The notes under the pieces are model-generated. The model did no database searches and was not told the origin of the DNA. It saw only the letters and a list, made by a program, of their open reading frames with translations. The position numbers were made by a program, and so were the translations under genes. A stretch of DNA of 64,000 bases from Kaistella faecalis. Lineage in GTDB: Bacteria; Bacteroidota; Bacteroidia; Flavobacteriales; Weeksellaceae. This document shows positions 33,803 through 43,283 of this stretch, one piece after another; positions within the stretch are counted from its first letter, which is position 1; each line of letters begins with the position of its first letter. The stretch lies in assembly GCF_019195395.1 (NCBI RefSeq), contig NZ_CP078067.1, positions 558,001 to 622,000 of the forward strand, written 5' to 3'.

Positions 33803-34825
33803 ATGAATCACGAAACCTATATCAAACGCTGTATCGAACTCGCGTTGAAAGCCCGGGGAAACACTTACCCGAATCCGCTGGTGGGAAGCGTAATTGTGCA
33901 CAACGGTGAAATCATAGGTGAAGGATTTCACGAGAAAGCAGGAGAAAACCACGCGGAAATTAATGCAATTAATTCTGTGACAAACAAAGAATTATTACAG
34001 GAATCCACCATTTATGTGTCTCTGGAACCCTGTTCCCATTTTGGTAAAACGCCGCCATGTGCCAATAAAATCATTGAGACCGGATTCAAAAAAGTAGTGA
34101 TCGGAACGCTGGATTCTCATGAAAAAGTGAACGGCAAAGGCAAAAAGATGATTGAAGATGCCGGAATTGAAGTCGTGTCAGGGGTTTTAGAAAAAGAATG
34201 TCAGGAACTCAACAGGCGTTTCTTCATTTTTCATCAGAAGAGAAGACCGTTCATTATTCTGAAATGGGCAGCATCCGGGGACGGTTTTCTGGATAAAGAT
34301 TTTAAACCAACCCAAATCGGCAACGCTTTAACCAAGCAGTTTGTCCACCAGCTCAGAAGCGGGGAACATGCAATTTTAGTAGGAACCAACACGGCTGTGA
34401 CAGACAATCCAAGCCTTACAACACGTGAGATCGCAGGCAGAAATCCTGTTAGAATTCTCATAGATTTTGATCTGCGAGTTCCGGGAAATTTTAATATTTA
34501 CAATGACGAAGCTGAAACTCTTGTCTTTAATTCTCTGAAAGATAAGGAAGAAAAAAATATCAGGTTGATCAGGATTAAAAAGGAACACTTTCTCGAAAAT
34601 CTGATGGAGAAACTTTACGAAAATCAAATACAGTCTCTGATTGTTGAAGGCGGAAGTTTTACCCTTCAGCAGTTTATTGATGCTGAATTGTGGGATGAGG
34701 CAATTATTATTAAAAATGAAAACATGAAGTTATCAAACGGAACAAAAGCGCCGAAATTCCAGAACGGAAATTTTGAAACAAAAATTTTCAGAGATAATAT
34801 TATTGAATTTCACAAAAATCTGTAA
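33803..34825 (+). CDS. ribD: Bifunctional pyrimidine deaminase/reductase of riboflavin synthesis
   Basis: 340 aa. The N-terminal deaminase domain has HAEINAI and PCSHFGKTPPC zinc motifs; the C-terminal reductase domain carries LKWAASGDGFL, VGTNTAVTDNPSLTTR and VEGGSFTLQQF. It catalyses two consecutive steps from the first GTP-derived pyrimidine to the ribityl pyrimidine. The stop is 2 nt before the next gene. No FMN riboswitch was seen upstream. Confidence 0.96.
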   Translation: MNHETYIKRCIELALKARGNTYPNPLVGSVIVHNGEIIGEGFHEKAGENHAEINAINSVTNKELLQESTIYVSLEPCSHFGKTPPCANKIIETGFKKVVIGTLDSHEKVNGKGKKMIEDAGIEVVSGVLEKECQELNRRFFIFHQKRRPFIILKWAASGDGFLDKDFKPTQIGNALTKQFVHQLRSGEHAILVGTNTAVTDNPSLTTREIAGRNPVRILIDFDLRVPGNFNIYNDEAETLVFNSLKDKEEKNIRLIRIKKEHFLENLMEKLYENQIQSLIVEGGSFTLQQFIDAELWDEAIIIKNENMKLSNGTKAPKFQNGNFETKIFRDNIIEFHKNL

Positions 34826-34827
34826 AC

Positions 34828-35430
34828 TTGGAATTTTCTTTCAATACCATAAAATCGCCTGTAGAAAACATTCTTCTAAAGGAAAAAGGAAGCAAATTTA
34901 TTGGATTTACTTTTCCGGTAAACGATGAAACCGAACTGAAAAAAAGTTTAGAAAAGATACGGGAAGAACATCCGAAAGCCACGCATCACTGCTACGCATT
35001 CCGGCTCGGAATGAAAGGCGAAAATTACAGAGCCAATGACGACGGAGAACCTTCCGGCAGCGCCGGTCTGCCGATATACAATCAGTTGTTGGCTCATGAC
35101 ATCACAAATGTTCTGGTGATTGTGGTGAGATATTACGGCGGCACCAAACTGGGTGTTTCTGGGTTAGTAAAAGCCTACAAAGAATCAGCAAAAATCACGC
35201 TTGAAGAAGCTGAAATGATCACCAAAGAACTGGAATCTGATATTGAAATTGCTTTCAGTTTCAGTCAGCAGAACCAAATCTTTACTTTACTCAATAAATT
35301 CGACGGCAGAATTCAGGACTTTTTGTCCGATGAACAATGTGTCATCAAAGCAAAGATTAAAACCTCCCAAAAAGAAAACATCTCGGAACAACTGTCCGAG
35401 ATGCAAAATATATCGTTTAAATTTACTTAG
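34828..35430 (+). CDS. YigZ/IMPACT family protein
   Basis: 200 aa from TTG 34828 (MEFSFNTIKSPVENILL); the TTG is needed to keep the conserved N-terminus. The hallmarks are KEKGSKFIGF, HHCYAFRLG, ANDDGEPSGSAGLPI and VVRYYGGTKLGVSGLV. The family is linked to translation regulation and stress but has no firm bacterial function. It is 2 nt after ribD and ends 1 nt from the convergent metallopeptidase gene, with no terminator between. Confidence 0.92.
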   Translation: MEFSFNTIKSPVENILLKEKGSKFIGFTFPVNDETELKKSLEKIREEHPKATHHCYAFRLGMKGENYRANDDGEPSGSAGLPIYNQLLAHDITNVLVIVVRYYGGTKLGVSGLVKAYKESAKITLEEAEMITKELESDIEIAFSFSQQNQIFTLLNKFDGRIQDFLSDEQCVIKAKIKTSQKENISEQLSEMQNISFKFT

Positions 35431-35431
35431 A

Positions 35432-36139
35432 TTAATCTCTTCTTCCCATCAGCATCGAAGCCCAGTAAAGAAGCTGTGCCAATGATCCGAGTGCCGCAAC
35501 CAGATAAGTTCTTGCCGCCCAGGTTAAGGAATCTTTTACTCCTACAAATTCTTCAGACGTTACCGTTCCGGTATCTTTAAGCCATTTCATTGCTCTGTTA
35601 CTTGCATCGTACTCTACCGGTAAAGTTACAAAAGCAAAAAGCGTGGTAAGCGCAAACATAGCTACACCAATTGCCAATACGGTGGTATTTCCGTTCGGAT
35701 TATCAATGGTCTGAGTCGCACTCATCAACACAATGCCGGCAATCAATACAAACTGCATAAGATTTGAACTTATACTTACCAGCGGAACCAGTTTAGAACG
35801 AAGCTGAAGCATAGAATAACCTACAGCGTGCTGCACAGCGTGGCCACATTCGTGAGCCGCTACTGCCGCTGCTGCCGCATTTCTCTGCATGTATACCCCT
35901 TCCGAAAGATTTACCGTTTTATTCGCCGGATTATAATGATCTGTAAGCTGTCCCGGTACTGATATTACCTGTACATCATGAATTCCGTTGTCTCTCAGCA
36001 TCTTTTCGGCCACTTCCTTTCCGGACATTCCGTTTCTTAAATGAACCTGCGAATAGTGTTCGAATTTAGATTTCAGTCTTGCTGAAACCAGCCAACTTAC
36101 AAGCATCGAAAGCCCAATAATTACATAATAACCTGTCAT
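35432..36139 (-). CDS. Membrane zinc metallopeptidase (YugP/Zn_peptidase_2 family)
   Basis: 235 aa. HEXXH is seen in AAHECGHAVQHA (~105-115), with an upstream NLSEGVY block. TM segments lie near the N-terminus (~3-18), at ~125-145, ~155-175 and near the C-terminus. Family members are neutral inner-membrane zinc proteases of unknown substrate. It is convergent with the YigZ gene and divergent from the GNAT-like gene. Confidence 0.9.
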   Translation of the reverse strand: MTGYYVIIGLSMLVSWLVSARLKSKFEHYSQVHLRNGMSGKEVAEKMLRDNGIHDVQVISVPGQLTDHYNPANKTVNLSEGVYMQRNAAAAAVAAHECGHAVQHAVGYSMLQLRSKLVPLVSISSNLMQFVLIAGIVLMSATQTIDNPNGNTTVLAIGVAMFALTTLFAFVTLPVEYDASNRAMKWLKDTGTVTSEEFVGVKDSLTWAARTYLVAALGSLAQLLYWASMLMGRRD

Positions 36140-36220
36140 TTTTAATTTTATTTATCTCTGTTTAAACCGTATTTGAAAAGTAAAAAACGTGCCAAAGTTT
36201 TTATATTTGTTTTAATCATT

Positions 36221-36228
36221 TATCTTTG
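36221..36228 (+). promoter_or_regulatory. -7 box (TATCTTTG) upstream of the GNAT-like gene
   Basis: A full TAnnTTTG match, 19 nt before ATG 36248. A TTTG at 36206 is only 11 nt upstream, too close for a standard -33 box. The box lies inside the longer open frame, which supports the 36248 start. Confidence 0.55.
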
Positions 36229-36247
36229 TTTTTTCAAACAAATAAAG

Positions 36248-37375
36248 ATGCCTGCAACCGTAATAAATGAAGTAAGAACAGCTCAGGAATTAAAAAAGTT
36301 CATCAGTTTCCCGATGGAACTTTACAAAAATAACAAAAATTACGTCCCCCCCTTACTCAACGATGAAAAAAACATCTGGAATCCTGCCGAAAATCCAGCG
36401 TTAGACTATTCTGAAGCCAGGCAGTTTCTTGCCGAAAAAAACGGAAAAGTGGTAGGCAGAATTGCGGTGATGATTAACCGGAAAGAAGAAAAAGAACTCG
36501 GTATCAGCAAGGTGCGTTTCGGTTGGCTGGATTTTATCGATGATGCTGAAGTCTCCAAACTTCTCATTGATACTGCCATCAATTTCGCCAAAGAAAAAGG
36601 CATAAAAAAAATCGAAGGCCCGATGGGTTTCACAAATCTGGACAAATCCGGAATGCTGACGATGGGTTTCGATAAAATTGCCACCATGATTGGTCTTTAC
36701 AATTTTGAGTATTATCCAAAGCACATGGAGAAACTGGGTTTGGTAAAGGAAAAAGAATGGGTGGAATTTGAAATGAATTTTCCGACTGTATTGCCGGAAA
36801 AAGTAGACAAATTCAGCACGCTGATTGCGCAGAAATATAAACTTAATGTCATAGACTTTAAGAACAAAAAGCAAATACTGCCTCTGGTAGAACCGATGTT
36901 CAAACTCCTGGACCAGACTTACAACTCACTCTCTACCTACACTCCGATTTCCGAAGAGCAGATAAAAACCTACCGCGAAAAATATTTCCCTTTCATCGAT
37001 AAGAATTATGTGATCTGTGTGGAAGACGAAAATCATGATCTCGTGGCTTTTGCCATTACCATGCCCTCCTATTCTAAGGCTTTACAAAAATCCAGGGGAA
37101 AACTATTGCCATTCGGATGGTGGCATTTTCTGCAGGCGGGCAAGAAAAACGACCGTGCCAATTTCTATCTCATCGGCATCCATCCGGAGTACCAGCGCCG
37201 CGGTGTTACCGCCATTATTTTTAAGGAAATCTTTTTGCGCTTCAACAAAATGGGAATCAAGTTTGCGGAAACCAACCCGGAACTCGAGGAAAACAAAAGC
37301 GTGCAGGTGCTCTGGCAGGATTACAACCCCGTGAATCACAAAAGAAGAAGAACATATTCTTTGGAAATTGAGTAA
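36248..37375 (+). CDS. GNAT-superfamily acetyltransferase-like protein
   Basis: 375 aa from MPATVINEVRT (36248). The upstream frame extension contains the promoter box. Two GNAT-like lobes are suggested: an N-terminal part with GKVVGRIAVMINRKE and KIEGPMGFTNLDKSG, and a C-terminal part with LIGIHPEYQRRGVTAIIFKEI, which fits acetyl-CoA-binding motif A. Homologues in Bacteroidota are annotated as GNAT or hypothetical. The substrate is unknown. Confidence 0.8.
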   Translation: MPATVINEVRTAQELKKFISFPMELYKNNKNYVPPLLNDEKNIWNPAENPALDYSEARQFLAEKNGKVVGRIAVMINRKEEKELGISKVRFGWLDFIDDAEVSKLLIDTAINFAKEKGIKKIEGPMGFTNLDKSGMLTMGFDKIATMIGLYNFEYYPKHMEKLGLVKEKEWVEFEMNFPTVLPEKVDKFSTLIAQKYKLNVIDFKNKKQILPLVEPMFKLLDQTYNSLSTYTPISEEQIKTYREKYFPFIDKNYVICVEDENHDLVAFAITMPSYSKALQKSRGKLLPFGWWHFLQAGKKNDRANFYLIGIHPEYQRRGVTAIIFKEIFLRFNKMGIKFAETNPELEENKSVQVLWQDYNPVNHKRRRTYSLEIE

Positions 37376-37408
37376 ATCACATCAAAGATTCATATTTCAA
37401 CTATTTTT

Positions 37409-37597
37409 ATGAAAAAACAACTTTACGTCTACCTGGTTCTGATTCTGGCATTTATTGTCTACAATCAGTTTTTTCAGGTGCAGGACGAACGCACGAACAG
37501 CCTGATTAACATCCTTTTCGCAAGCTTTCTTTTTTTATACATTGGGTACATTGCTTATGTCGTGTTAAAACGTCTTAAAAAAAGCAGTAAAAAGTAG
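37409..37597 (+). CDS. Small two-TM membrane protein
   Basis: 62 aa: MKKQLYVYLVLILAFIVYNQ is a first TM segment, NILFASFLFLYIGYIAYVVL a second, and the tail is basic (KRLKKSSKK). It lies 33 bp after the GNAT-like gene and upstream of the nuo operon promoter. The family is not recognised. Confidence 0.65.
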   Translation: MKKQLYVYLVLILAFIVYNQFFQVQDERTNSLINILFASFLFLYIGYIAYVVLKRLKKSSKK

Positions 37598-37672
37598 TTT
37601 ACATAGGCAAAAGATTATAATGATATATTTCAGATTTAAAGGTTTTTATTTTTTCCATAATACATAATTCCT

Positions 37673-37680
37673 TAAATTTG
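37673..37680 (+). promoter_or_regulatory. -7 box (TAAATTTG) of the nuo operon
   Basis: TAAATTTG matches TAnnTTTG, 23 nt before the nuoA ATG. The -33 region is T-rich without a clear TTTG. Confidence 0.55.
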
Positions 37681-37703
37681 CTGATTCAGAAAACAATGTA
37701 GGC

Positions 37704-38075
37704 ATGAATATTCCAGAAAACTATCTACCCATTATCATTCAGTTCGCTGTTGGTTTTGGTTTCGTATTACTGTGTATTTTAGGAACCCATTTTTTAGGAC
37801 CTAAACAGAAAGCAACTTCTACCAAAAAAAATGAAAGTTTTGAGTGCGGTATTGACGTTGAAGGCAATGCCCGTACACCTTTTTCCGTAAAATATTTTCT
37901 TACCGCTGTTCTGTTTGTACTTTTCGATATCGAAATAGTATTCTTCTATCCGTATGCGGTAAACATCCGCGAATTTGGGGTTGAAGGATTTTTTGCGGTA
38001 CTTACCTTTATTTCCGTGTTTTTCGTGGCATTTATCTATGTCTGGAAGCGCGGCGCACTCGATTGGGATAAGTAA
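37704..38075 (+). CDS. nuoA: NADH-quinone oxidoreductase subunit A
   Basis: 123 aa with three TM segments and the NuoA signatures KKNESFECGIDVEG and VKYFLTAVLFVLFDIEIVF. It is a membrane subunit next to the quinone channel. First gene of the 14-subunit operon, behind a -7 box. Confidence 0.97.
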   Translation: MNIPENYLPIIIQFAVGFGFVLLCILGTHFLGPKQKATSTKKNESFECGIDVEGNARTPFSVKYFLTAVLFVLFDIEIVFFYPYAVNIREFGVEGFFAVLTFISVFFVAFIYVWKRGALDWDK

Positions 38076-38113
38076 GCCTTTTCGTATTTAATTAACACTT
38101 AAAGAAAACAAAA

Positions 38114-38671
38114 ATGTCAGATAACAAACCAATAATAAGAATGGATGCTGAACCACCTGAAGGTTTTGAGGGCGAAGGATTTTTCGCTACCAAACTCAGC
38201 AGTGTGATCGGCATGGCACGTAAATTTTCGCTGTGGCCGCTACCTTTTGCAACTTCATGTTGTGGTATTGAGTTTATGGCCGTACTGAACCCAACCTACG
38301 ACGCATCACGTTTCGGAATGGAAAGAAACTCTTTCTCTCCAAGACAGGCAGATATGCTCATGGTTTGCGGAACCATCTCTAAAAAATTAGGTCCTGTCCT
38401 TAAGCAGGTTTATACCCAAATGGCAGAGCCAAAATGGGTTATTGCCGTAGGCGCCTGTGCATCAAGCGGCGGTATTTTCGATACCTACTCTGTACTTCAG
38501 GGAATTGATAAAATCATTCCTGTAGATGTATATGTTCCCGGCTGTCCGCCAAGACCGGAACAGATTATTGAAGGCGTTATGCAGGTTCAGGCTCTTTGCG
38601 AAGGCGAAAGTATCAGAAGAAGAGATCTGCCTGAATATAAAAATTTACTAGAATCCTACGGTATAAATTAA
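38114..38671 (+). CDS. nuoB: NADH-quinone oxidoreductase subunit B
   Basis: 185 aa. The N2 [4Fe-4S] ligands are C49-C50 in [11 protein letters not shown], the cysteine in VGACASSGG and the one in PGCPPRPEQ. NuoB carries the last cluster before quinone. It lies 38 bp after nuoA; nuoC follows within a few nucleotides. Confidence 0.98.
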   Translation: MSDNKPIIRMDAEPPEGFEGEGFFATKLSSVIGMARKFSLWPLPFATSCCGIEFMAVLNPTYDASRFGMERNSFSPRQADMLMVCGTISKKLGPVLKQVYTQMAEPKWVIAVGACASSGGIFDTYSVLQGIDKIIPVDVYVPGCPPRPEQIIEGVMQVQALCEGESIRRRDLPEYKNLLESYGIN

Positions 38672-38677
38672 TTGGAA

Positions 38678-39172
38678 ATGACAAACGAATTTGTTTTAGA
38701 AGCAATTACAAGAGAATTTCCGGATTCAGTAATCTCACATTCCGAGCCGTACGATTTTCTTACTCTAGAAATCAAAAAAGAAGACATCAAAAAGGTAATT
38801 CATTACCTGCGTGATTCTTCTCTTGAAATACAATTCCTTACCGATATCTGCGGTATCCACTATCCCGAAAATCCTGAAAAAGAAATCGGCGTCATCTACC
38901 ATCTTCATAATTTGATGACGAACTTCAGAATCCGCCTAAAAGTATTTATGCCGAAGGAAAATGCTGAAGTAGATTCTATGACAGACCTCTACGCCGGTGC
39001 AAACTGGATGGAAAGAGAAACTTTCGAATTCTACGGGGTTAAATTTAAAGGTCATCCGGATCTTCGTGTAATCCTGAATATGGAAGATATCGATTATCAT
39101 CCGATGCTGAAGGAATACCGACTCGAAGACGGTACCAGAACAGATAAAGATGATAAAATGTTCGGAAGATAA
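38678..39172 (+). CDS. nuoC: NADH-quinone oxidoreductase subunit C
   Basis: 164 aa from ATG 38678 (MTNEFVLEAITREF); a TTG two codons upstream is an alternative. The 30-kDa subunit hallmarks are TDICGIHYPE, ERETFEFYGVKFKGHPDLR and YHPMLKEYRL. NuoC is separate here, not fused to NuoD as in enterobacteria. Confidence 0.97.
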   Translation: MTNEFVLEAITREFPDSVISHSEPYDFLTLEIKKEDIKKVIHYLRDSSLEIQFLTDICGIHYPENPEKEIGVIYHLHNLMTNFRIRLKVFMPKENAEVDSMTDLYAGANWMERETFEFYGVKFKGHPDLRVILNMEDIDYHPMLKEYRLEDGTRTDKDDKMFGR

Positions 39173-39193
39173 TCTTATATCAACGGAAAAATT

Positions 39194-40417
39194 ATGAAAG
39201 ACAACGCGCTATCAAATATACTCAGCCAAAACGATTCAAAAGAAAATATCGACGGGCAGCTGTATACGCTTAACCTTGGGCCTACTCACCCCGCGACTCA
39301 CGGTATTTTCCAGAATGTGCTTACCATGGATGGGGAAAGAATTCTGCATTCAGAACAAACGATTGGTTACATTCACCGTGCTTTCGAAAAGATTTCTGAA
39401 AGAAGAAACTTTGCACAGATCACGACCCTTACCGACAGGATGAACTACTGCTCTGCCCCGATTAATAACATCGGTTGGCACATGACCGTTGAAAAACTCA
39501 TCGGCTGCGAAGTTCCCAAACGTGTAGATTACATGAGGATTATCATGATGGAAATGGCGAGAATTGCTGACCACATGGTATGTAACGGAGTAATTGCGAT
39601 GGATGCCGGTGCTATTACAGGCTTAACTTATCTCTTCCAGGAAAGAGAAAAAATATATGAAATGTATGAGCAGATTTGTGGCGCCCGAATGACCACAAAT
39701 ATGGGACGGATCGGAGGTTTCGAAAGAGATTTCAGTCCGAAATTCCATGAAATGCTTCAGACATGGTTAAAGAAATTCCCTAAAATCTGGGGTGAATTCT
39801 GTGCTTTGAACGAGAGAAACAGAATTTTTATGGACAGAACGATCAAGGCCGGCCCTATCTCTGCAGAACGTGCGCTGAGCTATGGATTTACAGGTCCTAA
39901 CCTTCGTGCAGCGGGTGTTGATTACGACGTTCGTGTTGCCAGTCCATATTCGTCTTATGAAGATTTCGATTTCATCATTCCTGTAGGAACCGCCGGTGAT
40001 ACGTATGACCGTTTCATGGTTCGCCAGCAGGAAGTTTGGGAAAGTTTGAAAATCATTGAACAAGCCTATAAAAATCTTCCGGAAGGACCATTCCATGCGG
40101 ATGTTCCGGAATTTTACCTTCCTGAAAAAGCTGATGTTTACAATAAAATGGAAGCCCTCATCTACCACTTCAAAATTGTGATGGGCGAAACCGAAGTTCC
40201 GAAAGGCGAAGTTTACCACGCGGTAGAAGGCGGTAACGGTGAATTAGGTTTCTATTTGGTAAGCGATGGCGGCAGGTCTCCTTACCGACTGCACTTCAGA
40301 AGACCTTGCTTTATTTACTATCAGGCTTATCCGGAAATGATCAAAGGCGGAATGATTTCCGACGCGATTGTTACCATGTGTAGTATGAACGTAATCGCAG
40401 GGGAACTCGACGCTTAA
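39194..40417 (+). CDS. nuoD: NADH-quinone oxidoreductase subunit D
   Basis: 407 aa. 49-kDa subunit with LGPTHPATHGIF, the quinone-site His/Tyr region (IGYIHRAFEK, RMNYCSAP) and a C-terminal DGGRSPYRLHFRRPCF. A ~100-bp spacer with an imperfect inverted repeat (TGTAC ... GTACA, 40481-40500) precedes nuoE. Confidence 0.98.
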   Translation: MKDNALSNILSQNDSKENIDGQLYTLNLGPTHPATHGIFQNVLTMDGERILHSEQTIGYIHRAFEKISERRNFAQITTLTDRMNYCSAPINNIGWHMTVEKLIGCEVPKRVDYMRIIMMEMARIADHMVCNGVIAMDAGAITGLTYLFQEREKIYEMYEQICGARMTTNMGRIGGFERDFSPKFHEMLQTWLKKFPKIWGEFCALNERNRIFMDRTIKAGPISAERALSYGFTGPNLRAAGVDYDVRVASPYSSYEDFDFIIPVGTAGDTYDRFMVRQQEVWESLKIIEQAYKNLPEGPFHADVPEFYLPEKADVYNKMEALIYHFKIVMGETEVPKGEVYHAVEGGNGELGFYLVSDGGRSPYRLHFRRPCFIYYQAYPEMIKGGMISDAIVTMCSMNVIAGELDA

Positions 40418-40517
40418 AACTGTAAAAAGGTACGATGTTTAACGCAGCGTACTTGATAAATAAATAGATAATAAATACACTGTACGTGGTACAATGTACA
40501 TTTTACAACAAAATAAA

Positions 40518-41027
40518 ATGAGCGAAACTATTGCTTTTAAACCAGAATCCTTAGAACAGGTTCATAAAATTATCGCAAGATATCCTGAAGGGAAGCAAAA
40601 ATCTGCCCTTATTCCCGTGCTGCATATTGCACAGAAAGAATTTGGAGGCTGGCTTGATGTTCCTGTAATGGATTACGTTGCGCAGATCTTAAACATTAAA
40701 CCGATTGAAGTGTATGAGGTTGCCACCTTCTACACCATGTTCAACATGAAACCTGTCGGTAAATATGTACTGGAAGTTTGCCAAACCGGACCGTGTATGC
40801 TGAACGGAAGCGACGGGATTTTAAGTCACATCCGCGAAACGCTGAACATTAAAAACGGAGAAACTACTGCCGACGGACTTTTCACGCTGAAACCGGCGGA
40901 ATGTCTTGGCGCTTGCGGCTACGCACCGATGATGCAGCTTGGCAAATTTTATCATGAACATTTAACAAAAGAAAAAGTAGATGAAATCCTGGAACTTTGC
41001 AGACAGGGAGCCATTGCTTTGGATTAA
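40518..41027 (+). CDS. nuoE: NADH-quinone oxidoreductase subunit E
   Basis: 169 aa from ATG 40518 (MSETIAFKPESL); an ATG 8 codons upstream lies within a repeat-like spacer and is rejected. The thioredoxin-like [2Fe-2S] N1a site is C88/C93 (CQTGPC) and C129/C133 (CLGAC). Part of the NADH-oxidising arm with NuoF. Confidence 0.96.
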   Translation: MSETIAFKPESLEQVHKIIARYPEGKQKSALIPVLHIAQKEFGGWLDVPVMDYVAQILNIKPIEVYEVATFYTMFNMKPVGKYVLEVCQTGPCMLNGSDGILSHIRETLNIKNGETTADGLFTLKPAECLGACGYAPMMQLGKFYHEHLTKEKVDEILELCRQGAIALD

Positions 41028-41039
41028 TTTTAATAGAAA

Positions 41040-42395
41040 ATGAGTAAAAAACTTTTACTTAAAGACGCGCATGTTGAAGGAATCCGTTTTTACGATGTTT
41101 ACCGTAAACAAGGCGGTTACGAAGCGGTAGAAAAAGCCCTGAAAATGTCGACGGACGAGATTATTGAAGAAGTGAAAACTTCAGGTCTTCGTGGTCGTGG
41201 CGGTGCCGGTTTCCCAACAGGAATGAAATGGAGCTTTCTGGCAAAACCAGAAGGAGTCCCAAGATATTTGGTCGTGAATGCTGATGAATCCGAACCGGGA
41301 ACGTTCAAAGACCGTTATTTAATGGAATTCATTCCCCATCTTCTGATTGAAGGAATGATTATTTCTTCTTACGCATTGGGCGCAAATACTTCTTATATCT
41401 ACATCCGTGGCGAATATTCATGGATTCCTGATATTTTGGAAGAAGCCATTGAAGAAGCAAAAAAAGCAGGCTTTTTAGGTAAAAATATTTTGGGCAGCGG
41501 TTACGATCTCGAAATCTACGTTCACCGTGGCGCCGGAGCTTATATCTGTGGTGAAGAAACTGCACTTCTGGAATCTCTGGAAGGCAAAAGAGGAAATCCA
41601 CGTCTGAAACCGCCTTTCCCGGCTGTAAAAGGACTTTGGGAATCACCAACCGTAGTTAATAATGTTGAAACGATCGCAGCAGTTGTTCCGATCATCAATA
41701 TTACCGGAGCGGAATATGCTAAAATCGGCGTAGGCCGTTCTACGGGAACAAAACTGATTTCTGCCTGCGGAAACATTAACAAACCTGGTGTTTACGAAAT
41801 CGACATGACGATTACCGTTGAGGAATTCATTTATTCTGATGAATATTGTGGCGGAATTCCGAACGGTAAAAAACTGAAAGCCTGTATTCCTGGCGGAAGT
41901 TCCGTACCAATCGTTCCTGCTAATTTATTGCTGAAAACGATTAACGGAGAGCCAAGATACATGAACTACGAATCATTGGCTGATGGTGGTTTTGCAACCG
42001 GAACCATGATGGGTTCAGGAGGATTTATCGTTCTGGATGAAGACCAGTGCGTAGTGAAACATACCATGAGTTTAGCACATTTCTATGCTCACGAAAGCTG
42101 CGGCCAGTGTACTCCTTGCCGCGAAGGTACACCGTGGATGTATAAAATTCTGAAAAAAATAGATTCCGGAAACGGAACTTTAGCTGATATCGATTTGCTT
42201 TGGGATGTTCAGAGAAAAATCGAAGGAAATACGATTTGTCCGCTTGGCGATGCCGCTGCGTGGCCGGTTGCAGCAGCAATCCGTCATTTCCGCGACGAGT
42301 TCGAGTGGCATATTGATAACCCGGAAGCTTTAACAAGAAATTACGGATTGGCAAATTATGCAGACCCAATCCCTGTAGCTGCGAAAGCAGAGTAA
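41040..42395 (+). CDS. nuoF: NADH-quinone oxidoreductase subunit F
   Basis: 451 aa. The FMN/NADH site has RGRGGAGFPTGMKW and GAGAYICGEETALL; N3 cluster ligands lie in ESCGQCTPCREG (~353-360) and the distal Cys of TICPLGD. NuoF oxidises NADH. Its stop codon is 1 nt before an unexpected outer-membrane protein gene. Confidence 0.98.
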   Translation: MSKKLLLKDAHVEGIRFYDVYRKQGGYEAVEKALKMSTDEIIEEVKTSGLRGRGGAGFPTGMKWSFLAKPEGVPRYLVVNADESEPGTFKDRYLMEFIPHLLIEGMIISSYALGANTSYIYIRGEYSWIPDILEEAIEEAKKAGFLGKNILGSGYDLEIYVHRGAGAYICGEETALLESLEGKRGNPRLKPPFPAVKGLWESPTVVNNVETIAAVVPIINITGAEYAKIGVGRSTGTKLISACGNINKPGVYEIDMTITVEEFIYSDEYCGGIPNGKKLKACIPGGSSVPIVPANLLLKTINGEPRYMNYESLADGGFATGTMMGSGGFIVLDEDQCVVKHTMSLAHFYAHESCGQCTPCREGTPWMYKILKKIDSGNGTLADIDLLWDVQRKIEGNTICPLGDAAAWPVAAAIRHFRDEFEWHIDNPEALTRNYGLANYADPIPVAAKAE

Positions 42396-42396
42396 G

Positions 42397-43257
42397 ATGA
42401 AGAAGATCTTTAAAATTTTTGCATTCCTGTTTTTAGGACTGAATTTCAGTGTTGCACAGCAGACAGATTCAACGCAGGCGATATCCGATGACTTCGACTT
42501 CAGTATTAAACCGATGTCAAAGAAAGGGCAGGTGTTTATTTTCTGGGGCTGGAACAGAGCAGGATTTACCAATTCTGATATTCATTTTGAAGGAAACGGT
42601 TACAATTTCACGCTCGAGAATGTAGTGGCACACGACAGACCGAGTGATGTAAGTTGGGCTTATGTAGATCCAGGACAGATGTCGACGCCGCAGTTTAATT
42701 TCCGGTTAGGATATTTCATCAAGGATAATTTGGCGCTCGTAGTGGGAACAGATCACATGAAATATGTGATGGATCAGGAACAGACGGTGCGATTCATAGG
42801 AAATATTTCCGATCCGGTGTATGCAGCGATGGTTCAGAACGGTGAAGTTGATCTTAGGGATTCAAATTTCCTGACCTTTGAACATACCGACGGGCTGAAC
42901 TATGTAAATGCAGGTTTAGAAAAATACAAACCGTTACTGAGCAGAGAGAAAATAGATATCATGTGGAGCTACGGCGCCGGAGCAGGAGTTCTTTTCCCGA
43001 AAAGTAATATAAAACTTTTTGGTAACGAAAGAAGCGACCGTTTTCATGTTGCAGGTTTCGGTCTCGATGCAAGAGCAAATATTAACGTAATCCTGTGGAA
43101 ACACTGGATGGCAAGAATAGAAGGAAAAGTAGGATATATCAATATGCCCGATATAAAAACTACTTTAAACAATAAACCCGATAAGGCGTCGCAGGATTTC
43201 TTTTTCGGACAGGTAAATTTCGGGATCGGATATACCTTCGATACCCACAAAATTTAA
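42397..43257 (+). CDS. Predicted outer-membrane beta-barrel protein inside the nuo operon
   Basis: 286 aa. A signal peptide (MKKIFKIFAFLFLGLNFSVAQ, cleavage ~20) is followed by alternating amphipathic strands (FIFWGWNRAGF, FNFRLGYFIKDNLALVVG, MARIEGKVGYI) and a C-terminal strand FGQVNFGIGYTF, as in small beta-barrels. The gene starts 1 nt after nuoF and ends 26 bp before nuoG, on the same strand, so it must be co-transcribed. No known complex I subunit has this form. Codon usage looks like its neighbours. The role is unknown. Confidence 0.85.
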   Translation: MKKIFKIFAFLFLGLNFSVAQQTDSTQAISDDFDFSIKPMSKKGQVFIFWGWNRAGFTNSDIHFEGNGYNFTLENVVAHDRPSDVSWAYVDPGQMSTPQFNFRLGYFIKDNLALVVGTDHMKYVMDQEQTVRFIGNISDPVYAAMVQNGEVDLRDSNFLTFEHTDGLNYVNAGLEKYKPLLSREKIDIMWSYGAGAGVLFPKSNIKLFGNERSDRFHVAGFGLDARANINVILWKHWMARIEGKVGYINMPDIKTTLNNKPDKASQDFFFGQVNFGIGYTFDTHKI

Positions 43258-43283
43258 TTAATTCATTTTTGAATTCATCTATA

